DNA of 64,000 bases, from contig NZ_JAUFQV010000009.1 of the NCBI RefSeq assembly GCF_030409945.1, forward strand, positions 1-64,000. Reading direction: 5' to 3'. A program made the translations under genes and the position numbers. The stretch comes from Vibrio tapetis subsp. quintayensis. GTDB taxonomy: Bacteria; Pseudomonadota; Gammaproteobacteria; Enterobacterales; Vibrionaceae. Positions 1-9,961 of this stretch are shown here, one piece after another. The notes below the pieces were generated by a model. The model saw nothing but the letters and a program-made list of their open reading frames with translations. It had not been told where the DNA came from and made no database searches. Numbering within the stretch: the stretch's first letter is position 1; each line of letters opens with the position of its first letter.

Positions 1-19
1 TGATCAAACTCTTCAATTT
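1..19 (-). rRNA. rrs: 16S rRNA gene, 5' end only
   Basis: The first 19 bases are the reverse complement of the conserved bacterial 16S start (AAATTGAAGAGTTTGATCA). The gene is read on the minus strand and leaves the window at its left edge, so only the mature 5' terminus is visible. The leader features at 20-470 confirm that this is the head of an rRNA operon. Confidence 0.93.
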
Positions 20-270
20 AAGATTTTGTCGGCTCAATGAATACTGACTTCAAAACTAATATTTACCGAAGTAAACATGTAATTCTAAAGCTATTACCAT
101 TCCAACAGAATGGTAATGAATTGACTGTGCCAAAATTAAGTAAACTTAATTTCGTATTGGTCACTCAGTTCATTGAAACCAAAGTTGTTTCCGAAGAAAC
201 AGTTTTTACCGAGGTAAAAACATTTTGATTATCATCAACGAGTGCCCACACAGATTGATAGGTTTAAATT

Positions 271-281
271 ATTAAAGAGCG
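271..281 (-). promoter_or_regulatory. rrn leader boxA antitermination element
   Basis: On the minus strand this reads CGCTCTTTAAT, close to the E. coli rrn boxA TGCTCTTTAACA. It is followed by a stretch ending TCTGTGTGGGCACT (241-254), which is also conserved in enterobacterial rrn leaders. In E. coli this element loads the NusB/S10 antitermination complex. The rest of the leader, about 20-240, is AT-rich and holds short inverted repeats but no credible gene. Confidence 0.85.
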
Positions 282-314
282 TTTCGATTTAAGCTATGCT
301 TGAATCGGACGGCC

Positions 315-342
315 ATTCTAGCGATTTAAGTTTTAGTGTCAA
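315..342 (-). promoter_or_regulatory. rrn P2-type promoter
   Basis: Minus-strand -35 TTGACA (337-342), a 16-bp spacer, then -10 TAGAAT (315-320). It lies about 120 bp from P1 and just upstream of boxA, the usual place for rrn P2. Confidence 0.8.
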
Positions 343-442
343 CCACTTTTTTCAAAACTTTTTAAGCACTTGGCTTAGCTAGTAGACCTTACTGATTGGT
401 TGCTCATATCTTTCGATGTGTGCTCCGTGTCAGTGAGGTCGC

Positions 443-470
443 ATTATAGAGATCAGCGTCACATTGGCAA
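443..470 (-). promoter_or_regulatory. rrn P1-type promoter with A/T-rich UP region
   Basis: Minus-strand -35 TTGCCA (465-470), a 16-bp spacer, and a perfect -10 TATAAT (443-448), followed by a GC-containing discriminator (GCGACCTC). Immediately upstream (471-500 on the plus strand) are A/T tracts typical of an UP element. The 16-bp spacer and GC discriminator are hallmarks of growth-rate and ppGpp-sensitive rRNA promoters. Confidence 0.82.
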
Positions 471-592
471 GCCCTTTTTTACGATATTTTGCATTTTTTT
501 ATCGTTTGGGCGTTTTTCAAACAAATACCGCTATTTCTGCTACTAAAATCATCAGTATCACGCCATTATGAGTCTAGATTAAGGAGATAATC

Positions 593-1147
593 ATGACTTC
601 AATACGCAGCTATAAAGGCATTCAGCCAAAATTAGGCAAGCGTGTCTATATAGATAACAGCGCCGTCGTCGTTGGAGACATCCGAATTGGCGATGATTCC
701 AGCATTTGGCCACATGTTGCAGCCCGTGGTGATGTAAACCATATCCATATTGGTAAACGCAGTAACGTACAAGACGGCAGTGTATTGCATGTTACCCATA
801 AAAATGACGATAACCCTGACGGCTATCCTCTATTAATAGGGAATGACGTTACTGTTGGCCATAAGGTTATGTTGCATGGCTGCACGATAAAAGACAGAGT
901 GTTAGTGGGAATGGGTGCCATTGTTTTAGATGGTGTCTATATAGAAGAAGACGTCATGATTGGTGCGGGTAGCTTAGTACCACCCAATAAGCGGCTAGAA
1001 AGTGGTTTTCTCTATGTTGGTAGCCCTGTAAAGCAAGCGCGCCCTTTAACAGACAAAGAACGCGCTTTTTTAAAACAGTCCGCTAAAAACTATGTACAGA
1101 ACAAAAACGACTACCTTGTATGTGTACACGAAGTGAAAGCTAGATAA
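593..1147 (+). CDS. yrdA: gamma-carbonic anhydrase family protein YrdA
   Basis: A 184-aa left-handed beta-helix protein of the gamma-carbonic anhydrase/hexapeptide-transferase superfamily. Hexapeptide-like repeats run through residues about 15-150 (for example IGDDSSIWP, IGNDVTVGH, LVGMGAIVLD). Three histidines fit the zinc ligands of the family: His66 (VLHVTH), His90 (VGHK) and His95 (MLHG). The metal-binding trimer is well supported; carbonic anhydrase activity is not demonstrated for most YrdA members. The start follows a strong Shine-Dalgarno (AAGGAGAT, 581-588). The 3' end overlaps the convergent yrdB gene by 8 bases. The E. coli order yrdA-yrdB-aroE is preserved. Confidence 0.93.
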   Translation: MTSIRSYKGIQPKLGKRVYIDNSAVVVGDIRIGDDSSIWPHVAARGDVNHIHIGKRSNVQDGSVLHVTHKNDDNPDGYPLLIGNDVTVGHKVMLHGCTIKDRVLVGMGAIVLDGVYIEEDVMIGAGSLVPPNKRLESGFLYVGSPVKQARPLTDKERAFLKQSAKNYVQNKNDYLVCVHEVKAR

Positions 1148-1403
1148 TCTCTATTTGACCGAGCTCATTAAAGCTCTCTTCTTCTATTAGCTCTTCAGCC
1201 AAATCTTCTAAATCAAAACGAAGTTGGCTGAAAGCAGCTAATGCTTGTTCTTCATCAGCTATTTCACCATCAGACATACGGACAAGAACCGATTGATGAA
1301 CAATACACTCAATCAAGGCTCCTGCTTGCTGTGCAGGAAAACTAATTTGTTGACTGTCTGATTTCCAACTTTGTATATCTGGAAACAAAATTGATTGGTT
1401 CAT
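1140..1403 (-). CDS. yrdB: YrdB, DUF1488 family protein
   Basis: A small acidic 87-aa cytoplasmic protein matching the DUF1488/YrdB family in length and position (between yrdA and aroE, as in E. coli). It has no signal peptide or membrane segment. The C-terminal half is rich in Glu and Asp and probably helical. The start codon overlaps the aroE stop as TAATG (1401-1405), so translation is likely coupled to aroE. The function of the family is unknown. Confidence 0.82.
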   Translation of the reverse strand: MNQSILFPDIQSWKSDSQQISFPAQQAGALIECIVHQSVLVRMSDGEIADEEQALAAFSQLRFDLEDLAEELIEEESFNELGQIEII

Positions 1404-2236
1404 TACTGCCCTTCTAAATTTCTGCGTAATTCTCTTAGTATTTGCTTACCGCCGGGTCTAAGGCCCCGCCATAGCATAAAGCTTTCCGCCGCTTGCCCTA
1501 CCAGCATACCAAGTCCGTCGTATCCGATTAATGCACCATTATCTAATGCCCACTGATTAAAACGAGTGGTTCCTTTGCCATACACCATGTCATAGCAAAT
1601 GGTACTGGCTCCAAAAATGACAGGCTCTATGTTTGGTAAATCGCCCTGCAAGCCAGCTGAAGAAGCGTTAATAACCAAATCGTAAGGTTGTTTTACTTGA
1701 GACATCTCGATAGATGAAACAGCCCCGTATGCTTGGAACATATCGGCCAAGAGTTCTGCTTTAGCATAAGTACGATTGGTAATTTCTAGCTGCTTCGGTT
1801 TTTGCTCTAAGATGGATTGAATAACCCCTCTCGCTGCCCCACCAGCACCAATAAGTAAGATCCGAGCACCTTCTAATGGCACTTTCATCGAAAGCAAATC
1901 TTGAACTAGCCCAGCGCCATCGGTGGTATCACCTATAATTTCACCATCATCAAGTTTTTTTAAGGTATTCACAGCGCCTGCTAACTTTGCTCGCTCTGTT
2001 AAGCGATCTGCGAACTGATAGGCCTGCTCTTTGAAAGGGGCAGTAATGTTGCACCCTTTACCACCTTGGTCAAAAAATGATTTTGCAGCGGCTGCAAATT
2101 CTTCAGGAGGTGCACTTTGAGCGGTGTACTCTATGTTTTGATTAGTTTGACGGGCAAACAAGGTATGTATAAATGGGGATTTACTTTGGGAAATAGGATT
2201 GCCAAAAACGGCGTATTGATCATTTGGGTGGGCCAT
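1403..2236 (-). CDS. aroE: shikimate dehydrogenase (NADP+)
   Basis: AroE reduces 3-dehydroshikimate to shikimate with NADPH in aromatic amino-acid synthesis. The 277-aa length is normal. The substrate half has NPISQSKSP (13-21) and the catalytic Lys69 in NITAPFKE; Asn90 (GAVNT) and Asp106 also fit active-site positions. The NADP-binding half has GAGGAARG (about 130-137) followed by NRT. The family motif is usually N-T-D-G but here reads GDTTDG; the catalytic Asp is kept. It lies in a minus-strand run tsaC-hemF-aroE-yrdB. Confidence 0.97.
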   Translation of the reverse strand: MAHPNDQYAVFGNPISQSKSPFIHTLFARQTNQNIEYTAQSAPPEEFAAAAKSFFDQGGKGCNITAPFKEQAYQFADRLTERAKLAGAVNTLKKLDDGEIIGDTTDGAGLVQDLLSMKVPLEGARILLIGAGGAARGVIQSILEQKPKQLEITNRTYAKAELLADMFQAYGAVSSIEMSQVKQPYDLVINASSAGLQGDLPNIEPVIFGASTICYDMVYGKGTTRFNQWALDNGALIGYDGLGMLVGQAAESFMLWRGLRPGGKQILRELRRNLEGQ

Positions 2237-2304
2237 GTCCTTGCCTCTATGTAAAAAGGGTCACTGTTAATGACCCTATCACTATATAAGCAATGAAAAA
2301 ACCC

Positions 2305-3794
<1,490 letters not shown>

Positions 3795-3900
3795 GACCGA
3801 GTTCCTAATGAATACACTTTATGAACTAAGTGTACAAACTATCATTCTCGTTGCCCAAAGCTATTTGTTTATAAAATGTATCAATATTCATCCACTAGCG

Positions 3901-3916
3901 ACGCAAACGTTTTCCT
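3901..3916 (+). promoter_or_regulatory. PurR operator upstream of purEK
   Basis: ACGCAAACGTTTTCCT fits the 16-bp PurR consensus ANGCAANCGNTTNCNT at every fixed position. It overlaps the likely -35 region of a promoter whose -10 TATAAT lies at 3933-3938, so binding of PurR with hypoxanthine or guanine would block RNA polymerase. Confidence 0.85.
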
Positions 3917-3932
3917 TAAGCGTTTTTACCCG

Positions 3933-3938
3933 TATAAT
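3933..3938 (+). promoter_or_regulatory. -10 element of the purEK promoter
   Basis: A perfect TATAAT about 50 bases before the purE start codon. The -35 (about 3910-3915) is poor and lies inside the PurR operator, as in other PurR-regulated promoters. Confidence 0.65.
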
Positions 3939-3987
3939 GCGCGCAAAATATCCGCTCACCTAATTTACGCACTTGAAGGAGTTTGAG

Positions 3988-4473
3988 ATGAAAGTCGGTA
4001 TTATCATGGGTTCTAAGTCTGATTGGCCAACAATGAAACTAGCAGCAGAAATGCTAGACCAATTTGGCGTTGCTTACGAAACCAAAGTGGTGTCTGCACA
4101 CCGTACTCCTCAGTTATTAGCCGATTACGCAAGTGGCGCTAAAGATCGCGGAATTAAAGTGATCATTGCTGGCGCTGGCGGCGCAGCGCACCTTCCAGGT
4201 ATGGCGGCTGCTTTTACTAGCCTTCCCGTATTAGGTGTTCCTGTTCAGTCTCGTGCGCTTAAAGGCATGGATTCTCTGCTTTCGATTGTTCAAATGCCAA
4301 AAGGTATTGCTGTTGGTACTCTCGCTATTGGCGAAGCTGGCGCGGCAAACGCAGGCATTTTAGCCGCGCAAATCCTAGGTACTCATGATGAAGAAGTGAT
4401 GTCAAAGGTTGAAGCTTTCCGTGCAACACAAACGGAAACGGTATTAGCTAACCCAAACCCTGCAGAGGATTAA
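3988..4473 (+). CDS. purE: N5-carboxyaminoimidazole ribonucleotide mutase
   Basis: Class I PurE moves the carboxyl group of N5-CAIR to C4, giving CAIR in purine synthesis; it works as an octamer. The ATG at 3988 is chosen over an in-frame TTG at 3973 because the Shine-Dalgarno AAGGAG (3975-3980) lies just before it, giving 161 aa. MGSKSDW (7-13) and SAHRTP with the catalytic His38 are present, as are the glycine-rich [12 protein letters not shown] loop and GVPVQS. purK begins five bases after the stop. Control is probably by PurR at 3901-3916. Confidence 0.97.
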   Translation: MKVGIIMGSKSDWPTMKLAAEMLDQFGVAYETKVVSAHRTPQLLADYASGAKDRGIKVIIAGAGGAAHLPGMAAAFTSLPVLGVPVQSRALKGMDSLLSIVQMPKGIAVGTLAIGEAGAANAGILAAQILGTHDEEVMSKVEAFRATQTETVLANPNPAED

Positions 4474-4478
4474 TCGCC

Positions 4479-5594
4479 ATGCACGTATTGGTGTTAGGTG
4501 CGGGCCAACTTGCTCGCATGATGTCTTTAGCCGGTGCTCCACTCAATATTGAGATTTCAGCCTTTGATGTTGGCAGTGAAAATATTGTGCACCCTCTCAC
4601 GGCGCAGTTACTTGGCCACGGCCTTGAAAACGCCATTGAGAAAGCGGACGTAATCACAGCAGAGTTCGAGCATATTCCTCACGATGTACTCGATGTCTGT
4701 GAAAAGAGCGGAAAATTCTTTCCTACTACCGATGCAATTAAAGCTGGCGGTGATCGACGCATTGAAAAAGCCTTACTTGATAATGCCAACGTAAAAAATG
4801 CTAAATACGCCGTTATTGAAACTCGTGAAGATTTCGATGCCGCAATAGCCTATGTTGGCGTACCTATGGTGCTAAAAAGCGCCTTAGGTGGATACGACGG
4901 TAAAGGTCAATGGCGCTTAAAAGACACTGACAAAGCCGATGATATTTGGTCTGAAATGCAAGCCTGCATTGACGCGACACCAACTCAGGCAATTGTTGCC
5001 GAAGAATTTGTCGCTTTTGACCGCGAAGTATCATTAGTGGGTGCTCGTAATGCTCAGGGTGACATCGCTGTTTACCCATTGGCTGAAAACGTGCACACCG
5101 ATGGTGTATTAAGCTTATCCACTGCCATTGTAGAGCCTGCACTTCAACAACAAGCAAAGCAAATGTTCACCGCTGTAGCAGAAAGCCTAGACTACGTTGG
5201 TGTGCTAGCCCTTGAATACTTTGATGTGCAAGGTCAGCTTCTGGTTAACGAAATTGCACCTCGTGTACACAATTCAGGTCACTGGACTCAGCAAGGCGCT
5301 GAAACTTGCCAATTTGAAAACCACTTGCGTGCGGTATGCAATATGCCATTAGGCAGCACCGAACTCATCCGCCCGACCACAATGATCAACATTCTTGGTG
5401 AAGATACATTACCAGAGTCTGCACTTGCGATGGATGGTTGTCATGTTCATTGGTATGGCAAAGAAAAACGCTCTGGTCGTAAAATGGGTCATATTAATGT
5501 TTGTGCGAACAGCAATGAAGCACTCACTGAAGCACTTCGTGTATTGGCAAATACTCTAGATGAACATGCGTTTCCTGCTCTGAAGAATATCTAG
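4479..5594 (+). CDS. purK: 5-(carboxyamino)imidazole ribonucleotide synthase
   Basis: PurK uses ATP and bicarbonate to carboxylate AIR to N5-CAIR, the substrate of PurE. This is an ATP-grasp enzyme of 371 aa, slightly longer than E. coli PurK. The N-terminal pre-grasp domain starts [11 protein letters not shown]; the grasp domain has [13 protein letters not shown], the [11 protein letters not shown] strand and [15 protein letters not shown], which carries metal- and substrate-binding residues. It forms an operon with purE (5-base gap) that ends at the hairpin at 5615-5648. Confidence 0.97.
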   Translation: MHVLVLGAGQLARMMSLAGAPLNIEISAFDVGSENIVHPLTAQLLGHGLENAIEKADVITAEFEHIPHDVLDVCEKSGKFFPTTDAIKAGGDRRIEKALLDNANVKNAKYAVIETREDFDAAIAYVGVPMVLKSALGGYDGKGQWRLKDTDKADDIWSEMQACIDATPTQAIVAEEFVAFDREVSLVGARNAQGDIAVYPLAENVHTDGVLSLSTAIVEPALQQQAKQMFTAVAESLDYVGVLALEYFDVQGQLLVNEIAPRVHNSGHWTQQGAETCQFENHLRAVCNMPLGSTELIRPTTMINILGEDTLPESALAMDGCHVHWYGKEKRSGRKMGHINVCANSNEALTEALRVLANTLDEHAFPALKNI

Positions 5595-5614
5595 CCTACA
5601 GAACACCAAACAAT

Positions 5615-5648
5615 AAAAGGCCGCAGATAAACGTATCTGCGGCCTTTT
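5615..5648. terminator. bidirectional intrinsic terminator
   Basis: A perfect 15-bp stem (AAAAGGCCGCAGATA / TATCTGCGGCCTTTT) with a 4-base loop. It has an A-run on one side and a T-run on the other, so it can stop both purK (plus) and the convergent catabolic cluster (minus). Confidence 0.9.
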
Positions 5649-5671
5649 CGTATTTTACAAAAGATGGAAAG

Positions 5672-6409
5672 TTATACTAACTCACCAGCCCCCATTTTTG
5701 ATTGTTCACTGTTTTCAACCAAAATAGCGGTGGCCGTTTCTTTTAATGCGGCCCATTCTGCGTCTTCTACTTCAATGCCCTTTTGCCAGGCATTTTCTTG
5801 TGATTGGGATAGTTCTTCCGAAGTGATATGAACGGGGTACTGTTGTGAAAGTAACGCTATATCAAAGTCATGGACTGAAAGCTCTATCGTCATGTCATGA
5901 AGTGATTCTTCTGCTACATCATTTAACTCAGAGTAAAAAAGCTCAGGGGAAACACAGCCACGATTCAAGATATACAAAATACGGTTAGGGCTAGTGCCAT
6001 TACTCCACTTCGCTGTACACGCAATCCCCTTAGCCGCGAGTTTGACTAACTCACTATAAGCTAACCACCTATTATGGCAGTTTGTCAGTTCAACCTTGAG
6101 CGTCTTATGGCCTACCATTTTTTCAACGGCATAATCCATGATCACCGGCAAATGACACGCTAGGCTACTTTTATGCAAATCAACCTGAACCGTGACGCCT
6201 TTACTCGTCGCGAGTTTAATGTCGACGGGGTAATCTTCTTCTAGCCCTATAAAACGGCTCGCATTATTAAAGTGGCGAACCCCATGCAAGCCGACCATTT
6301 GTAGGTCTGCTACCATGGTGGCGATAACATCTGCTTCTCCACAACAACGGCGCATACCAAGAAAAGCCTTATTCACCGAAGCCACTAATTCATTATGAGA
6401 AACAATCAT
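5672..6409 (-). CDS. uncharacterised protein, DUF3726-like
   Basis: A 245-aa protein starting at the ATG at 6409. This start gives a 4-base ATGA overlap with the upstream gene and a GGAG Shine-Dalgarno; an earlier in-frame ATG at 6481 lies inside the upstream gene and has no such support. The N-terminus (SHNELVASVNKAF... then VGLHGVRHF near residue 40) resembles what I recall of the DUF3726 family and has a faint likeness to the start of Ldh_2-type dehydrogenases, but there is no cofactor motif I can defend. No signal peptide or membrane segment is visible. It is the last gene of the cluster, probably co-translated with the 577-aa protein. The family call is from memory and tentative. Confidence 0.6.
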   Translation of the reverse strand: MIVSHNELVASVNKAFLGMRRCCGEADVIATMVADLQMVGLHGVRHFNNASRFIGLEEDYPVDIKLATSKGVTVQVDLHKSSLACHLPVIMDYAVEKMVGHKTLKVELTNCHNRWLAYSELVKLAAKGIACTAKWSNGTSPNRILYILNRGCVSPELFYSELNDVAEESLHDMTIELSVHDFDIALLSQQYPVHITSEELSQSQENAWQKGIEVEDAEWAALKETATAILVENSEQSKMGAGELV

Positions 6410-8139
6410 GACTTCTCTCCTTCTGTAGTGCTGCGCGTATTTATTAACTCGCTCTCGGTAGGTAAAAGCGGGAATATCCAATTATCTTGCTGACATTCAT
6501 CTTCAATTTCATCCAATAGCGGAGCACCTTGGAAAAACGTTACTTGTACCCAGCGATCAGATCGAGGATCAAATTTAGTTGCACCAAATATGGCCAACTT
6601 ACATCGCAGCAAGTGCATTGGTAATGAAGACCGATGCAAGACATTCATCTGTATGTCACCCATCGCCTTATTTCCTAGAGTCCAGGCTCGACGGGATATC
6701 GCTCGATATTGTGGCTGTAAAACAAAAAACTCAGCCAAAGACACGTCAGGAGAAAACGACTGCAGGGCTTGATGTAAATGATAGATCTGCCGACCAATAT
6801 CCAAAGGCAACTCTCTGTCTTCGCCTGGCTCTTCACCTCGAACCCCTAGCCGTGGCTCTTCTTTATCTTGTGAGCGATACCAAAACCAATAATTATTCTC
6901 GGCCTGAGTGAAATCCGTATCAATCGCCCAACGGTAGTTTTGCTCCAAGGTCACAAGTAGATCTTGGACTTTTTTGCCACTGGGAATGGACAGTGTTTCA
7001 TCGCAATTCATTTTTTCTTGAAATGCATCGACACGATCTGGGTACAACTCTAACAAACAAACCAATAACACTTCTTGAGCTTCTAAACTCATGCCCTGAG
7101 ATTGTTCAACGACTTGTGCCCATGTTTGACGCGACTCTAACAAGGTGGGCAACTCTTGCTTTAACCACTGATTTAAATCGGCCACTGCCGTTTGATTGAG
7201 TTTCTTTTGTTGCTCATTAATCGTCACTACTTGTTGAAGGTGACTGACCGCTTTAAGCAGTAATTTTTGCAGCGATTGTTGTATGCTCAGCTCTGGCGTG
7301 CAAGTTAATACCGATGACAACGCTTTTTCTCGCGTAGTAAGCCATTGATCAACGATACATGGGTGATTAATTAAGTAAGGAGCCATCCCCAACCCCGTCG
7401 CATTACCGACCCCCAAATAGCGCTGCAATTGACGATGAAGACTCACCGATTGTGCGCCACCTTTTTGTTTTGCTAAATAATTAACCCAGTCGAGGCTGAA
7501 TTCTCTTAGCAAATACACGGCACACATTTGGGCACTGAAAGATTGTTCAAAATCCGGATTGCGTTCCAATAGTTTAAAATCGGCAATGCCAAATTTACCG
7601 TTACCATATACTGCAGTAGTGCGTAGGATATAACCCACATCGGCTAATTCTTTCGAACTCGGTTGCTCGCCGTCGGCTAACCGACTAACAATGTGGTCAA
7701 AGACACGCACACTTTTATTGGCTCGTGCCAGCACCAGCACATTGTTCGGGTTTCTACCTGCTTCTTGCAAAGGGACGTTCGCTCGAAGTTTTTCCAATAG
7801 GCTGACATCAACATCTCCGTCAACCAATGCAAAGGTTACATCCCATTTTTCCGCAATGACGCGATCATTACGCTCATCATCAGCAATTTCATCGCAAAAC
7901 ACGACCAAGTGATAAGTATGGTTTGGCGTTGCCAGTTTGTAGATGACATGGCCAAACCCATCAGGGCTAAGCTGCCATTGATGCTTAGAGACTTTCCATT
8001 GTTGTTGTCCCATTTTTCGAATCATGGTTCTCACGAAGCTAATTCGAGATTGGTGCATTGCACCTAGCCTTTCTGGCGACATGACAACATCAGCATTTCG
8101 CAAAGACGTTTCAGTGTAAGTAGAACGATGTGCATCCAT
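6406..8139 (-). CDS. 577-aa protein of unknown function, catabolic-cluster partner
   Basis: I do not recognise the family. The ATG at 8139 is preferred because GGTGAG precedes it; an ATG five codons earlier (8154) lacks a ribosome site. The protein is soluble, without signal peptide or transmembrane segment. Visible landmarks are an N-terminal alpha/beta part (to about 130), a middle stretch DVGYILRTTAVYGNGKFG (about 167-184), a long helical and Gln-rich region (about 290-400), and a C-terminal part with NYWFWYRSQDKEEPRLGVRG (about 438-457) that looks like a ligand-binding or catalytic patch. It is coupled to the DUF3726-like gene by an ATGA overlap, suggesting a stoichiometric complex. It may be an enzyme specific to the substrate of this cluster. 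Confidence 0.7.
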   Translation of the reverse strand: MDAHRSTYTETSLRNADVVMSPERLGAMHQSRISFVRTMIRKMGQQQWKVSKHQWQLSPDGFGHVIYKLATPNHTYHLVVFCDEIADDERNDRVIAEKWDVTFALVDGDVDVSLLEKLRANVPLQEAGRNPNNVLVLARANKSVRVFDHIVSRLADGEQPSSKELADVGYILRTTAVYGNGKFGIADFKLLERNPDFEQSFSAQMCAVYLLREFSLDWVNYLAKQKGGAQSVSLHRQLQRYLGVGNATGLGMAPYLINHPCIVDQWLTTREKALSSVLTCTPELSIQQSLQKLLLKAVSHLQQVVTINEQQKKLNQTAVADLNQWLKQELPTLLESRQTWAQVVEQSQGMSLEAQEVLLVCLLELYPDRVDAFQEKMNCDETLSIPSGKKVQDLLVTLEQNYRWAIDTDFTQAENNYWFWYRSQDKEEPRLGVRGEEPGEDRELPLDIGRQIYHLHQALQSFSPDVSLAEFFVLQPQYRAISRRAWTLGNKAMGDIQMNVLHRSSLPMHLLRCKLAIFGATKFDPRSDRWVQVTFFQGAPLLDEIEDECQQDNWIFPLLPTESELINTRSTTEGEKS

Positions 8140-8183
8140 CTTGCTCACCACCATTTTTAATTATAAGAGTAGTAATGTTCAAT

Positions 8184-8207
8184 TAAGGGTGAGTACGCTC
8201 ACCCTTA
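8184..8207. other. intercistronic hairpin between BCCT gene and 577-aa gene
   Basis: A perfect 10-bp inverted repeat (TAAGGGTGAG / CTCACCCTTA) with a 4-base loop. On the transcribed minus strand it is not followed by a U-run, so it is more likely an RNA-stability or partial-termination element than a full terminator. Confidence 0.65.
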
Positions 8208-8224
8208 TCGATGTGTCTATTAGC

Positions 8225-9847
8225 TTATAGCCCTTGTTCTTTTGCCATTTTGATCGCTATTTGTGGCGCATTCCAAAGCGAAGGCAACAAGATCAACGAC
8301 ACAGGTACGGCTGTAATCACAATGAAGGATTGCAGTGCAGAAATACCACCCGAACCAAGAGATATCAGGATTAAAGCTGTTACCCCCATCATTACTCCCC
8401 AAAATGTTCTTATGACAGCGTTAGGTTCTGTTTCTCCACTGATCACCACACTGATGGTGTAGGTCATTGAGTCACCGGTTGTCACAATGAAGATCGTAGT
8501 AAGAACCAAAAATAAGATGGATATCAGCATTGGGAACGGCAACTGTTGTGTAACAGCAAGCAGAGCACCAGGAAGATTGAAGCCTTCAAAAGCTTTACTC
8601 ACACTACCAGGGTCGGCGATTTCAAATGCGAGGCCAGACCCGCCAACAATCGTGAACCAAAAACAAGTCACTAATGGCGCAACCACACTGATTGTCGTCA
8701 CCAATTGACGAATACTGCGGCCCCGAGAGATACGAGCAATAAAGATCGCCATCATAGGCCCATAACCTAGGAACCAGCCCCAGAAGAACACCGTCCACCA
8801 GCTCAACCAACCTTCATCACCACGATATGTTGCCATCGGGATGAAGTTATCCAACATGCTACCTACACCTTGAATATAGCCGTTAAAAATGAAATTCGTA
8901 GGGCCAAAAATAAGGATGTACACCATCAGAGCCATCGCCAGAATAACGTTATAACGGCTTAGCATCTGCATGCCTCGATTAAGCCCGCTTAACGCAGATA
9001 GGGTATACAGCACAATGGCAAATAGAATGATGATCAGTTGAGTGGTAAAGCCATCAGGAATATCAAACAACGCATTCAGTGCATAACTGACTTGTAAGCC
9101 CAAGAAGCCAATTGGCCCAATGGTTCCCGCAGCAACGGCAACAATACAACAAGCGTCAATCAGCGCACCTACATGCCCTTTTAATGCTCGCTCGCCCAAC
9201 ACTGGATACAATAAAATACGAGGTTTAAGCGGCAGTCCTTTATCATAATGAAGATGCATCACAACAATAGACGTTAAGCTGCCAACAATCGCCCACGCTA
9301 AAAACCCCCAATGCATGAATGATTGAGAAAGTGCATTCACCGCGCCTTGCTGAACATTATCTTGAGCACCATATAAGGGTGGAGGACTGACAAAATGGGC
9401 GATAGGCTCAGCGGCAGCCCAAAAGACACCACCACCAGCTAATAACGTACAGAAAATGATCGCCATCCAACGAAATGCATCCATTTCGGGCTTATCAATA
9501 CCACCCAGTATCACTTTACCTGTGCGCCCTGCAGCAAGACCGATGCCAATCAGAAACGTCAGCAACAACAGGACTTGCCAGTAAGGGCCAAACACTTTGA
9601 CCGACCAAGCAAATCCCGAGTTAACAAGACTCGAGAGTAACTTAGCGTCATACAAAGCAATCATGACGAACAGAGCAATAAAACCGCCGCTATACCAAAA
9701 GGCAGGGTTACTCAATCCAAGTTTGTCGGAATTGCTATTAGAGGTGGATAGGCTCTTCTCACTTGCAGCTTGGTTATTTGATGACTGCGCACTATTCGAT
9801 GCAGTCCCCAAGTTAGAAGCTTTCACGCTATTGGTTAAATCAGACAT
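8225..9847 (-). CDS. BCCT family transporter (betaine/carnitine/choline type)
   Basis: A sodium- or proton-coupled inner-membrane carrier for quaternary-ammonium or similar zwitterions. It has 540 aa, a Ser/Asn/Ala-rich cytoplasmic tail of about 45 residues, then about 12 hydrophobic segments. The BCCT signature region is SWWTVFFWGWFLGYGP followed by FIARISRGRSIRQ (about 363-391). Where glycine-betaine carriers usually have WAWWISWSP, this protein has WGWFLGYGP, and it has HWGFLAWA where many have HWGLHPWA. The substrate may therefore not be glycine betaine. A GGAG ribosome site precedes the start. Its place among catabolic enzymes argues for nutrient uptake rather than osmoprotection. Confidence 0.9.
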   Translation of the reverse strand: MSDLTNSVKASNLGTASNSAQSSNNQAASEKSLSTSNSNSDKLGLSNPAFWYSGGFIALFVMIALYDAKLLSSLVNSGFAWSVKVFGPYWQVLLLLTFLIGIGLAAGRTGKVILGGIDKPEMDAFRWMAIIFCTLLAGGGVFWAAAEPIAHFVSPPPLYGAQDNVQQGAVNALSQSFMHWGFLAWAIVGSLTSIVVMHLHYDKGLPLKPRILLYPVLGERALKGHVGALIDACCIVAVAAGTIGPIGFLGLQVSYALNALFDIPDGFTTQLIIILFAIVLYTLSALSGLNRGMQMLSRYNVILAMALMVYILIFGPTNFIFNGYIQGVGSMLDNFIPMATYRGDEGWLSWWTVFFWGWFLGYGPMMAIFIARISRGRSIRQLVTTISVVAPLVTCFWFTIVGGSGLAFEIADPGSVSKAFEGFNLPGALLAVTQQLPFPMLISILFLVLTTIFIVTTGDSMTYTISVVISGETEPNAVIRTFWGVMMGVTALILISLGSGGISALQSFIVITAVPVSLILLPSLWNAPQIAIKMAKEQGL

Positions 9848-9961
9848 GCTCTGACTCCAGAGTTTTGTACTATCACCTAAGTGGCAACAGCAAGCAGTGT
9901 ATTTAACACCTACCCTATTATTGTTGTGCTGGGTAGGCTGTTCCTTGTTCGGGCTACAGCT

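Noticed and set aside
37-228. A 63-codon frame on the plus strand
   Set aside because: It lies wholly in the rrn leader, antisense to it, with no ribosome site; the sequence is explained by rRNA leader structure.
6409-6481. N-terminal extension of the DUF3726-like protein
   Set aside because: The extra 24 codons overlap the 577-aa gene, whereas the later ATG has a ribosome site and a standard ATGA junction.
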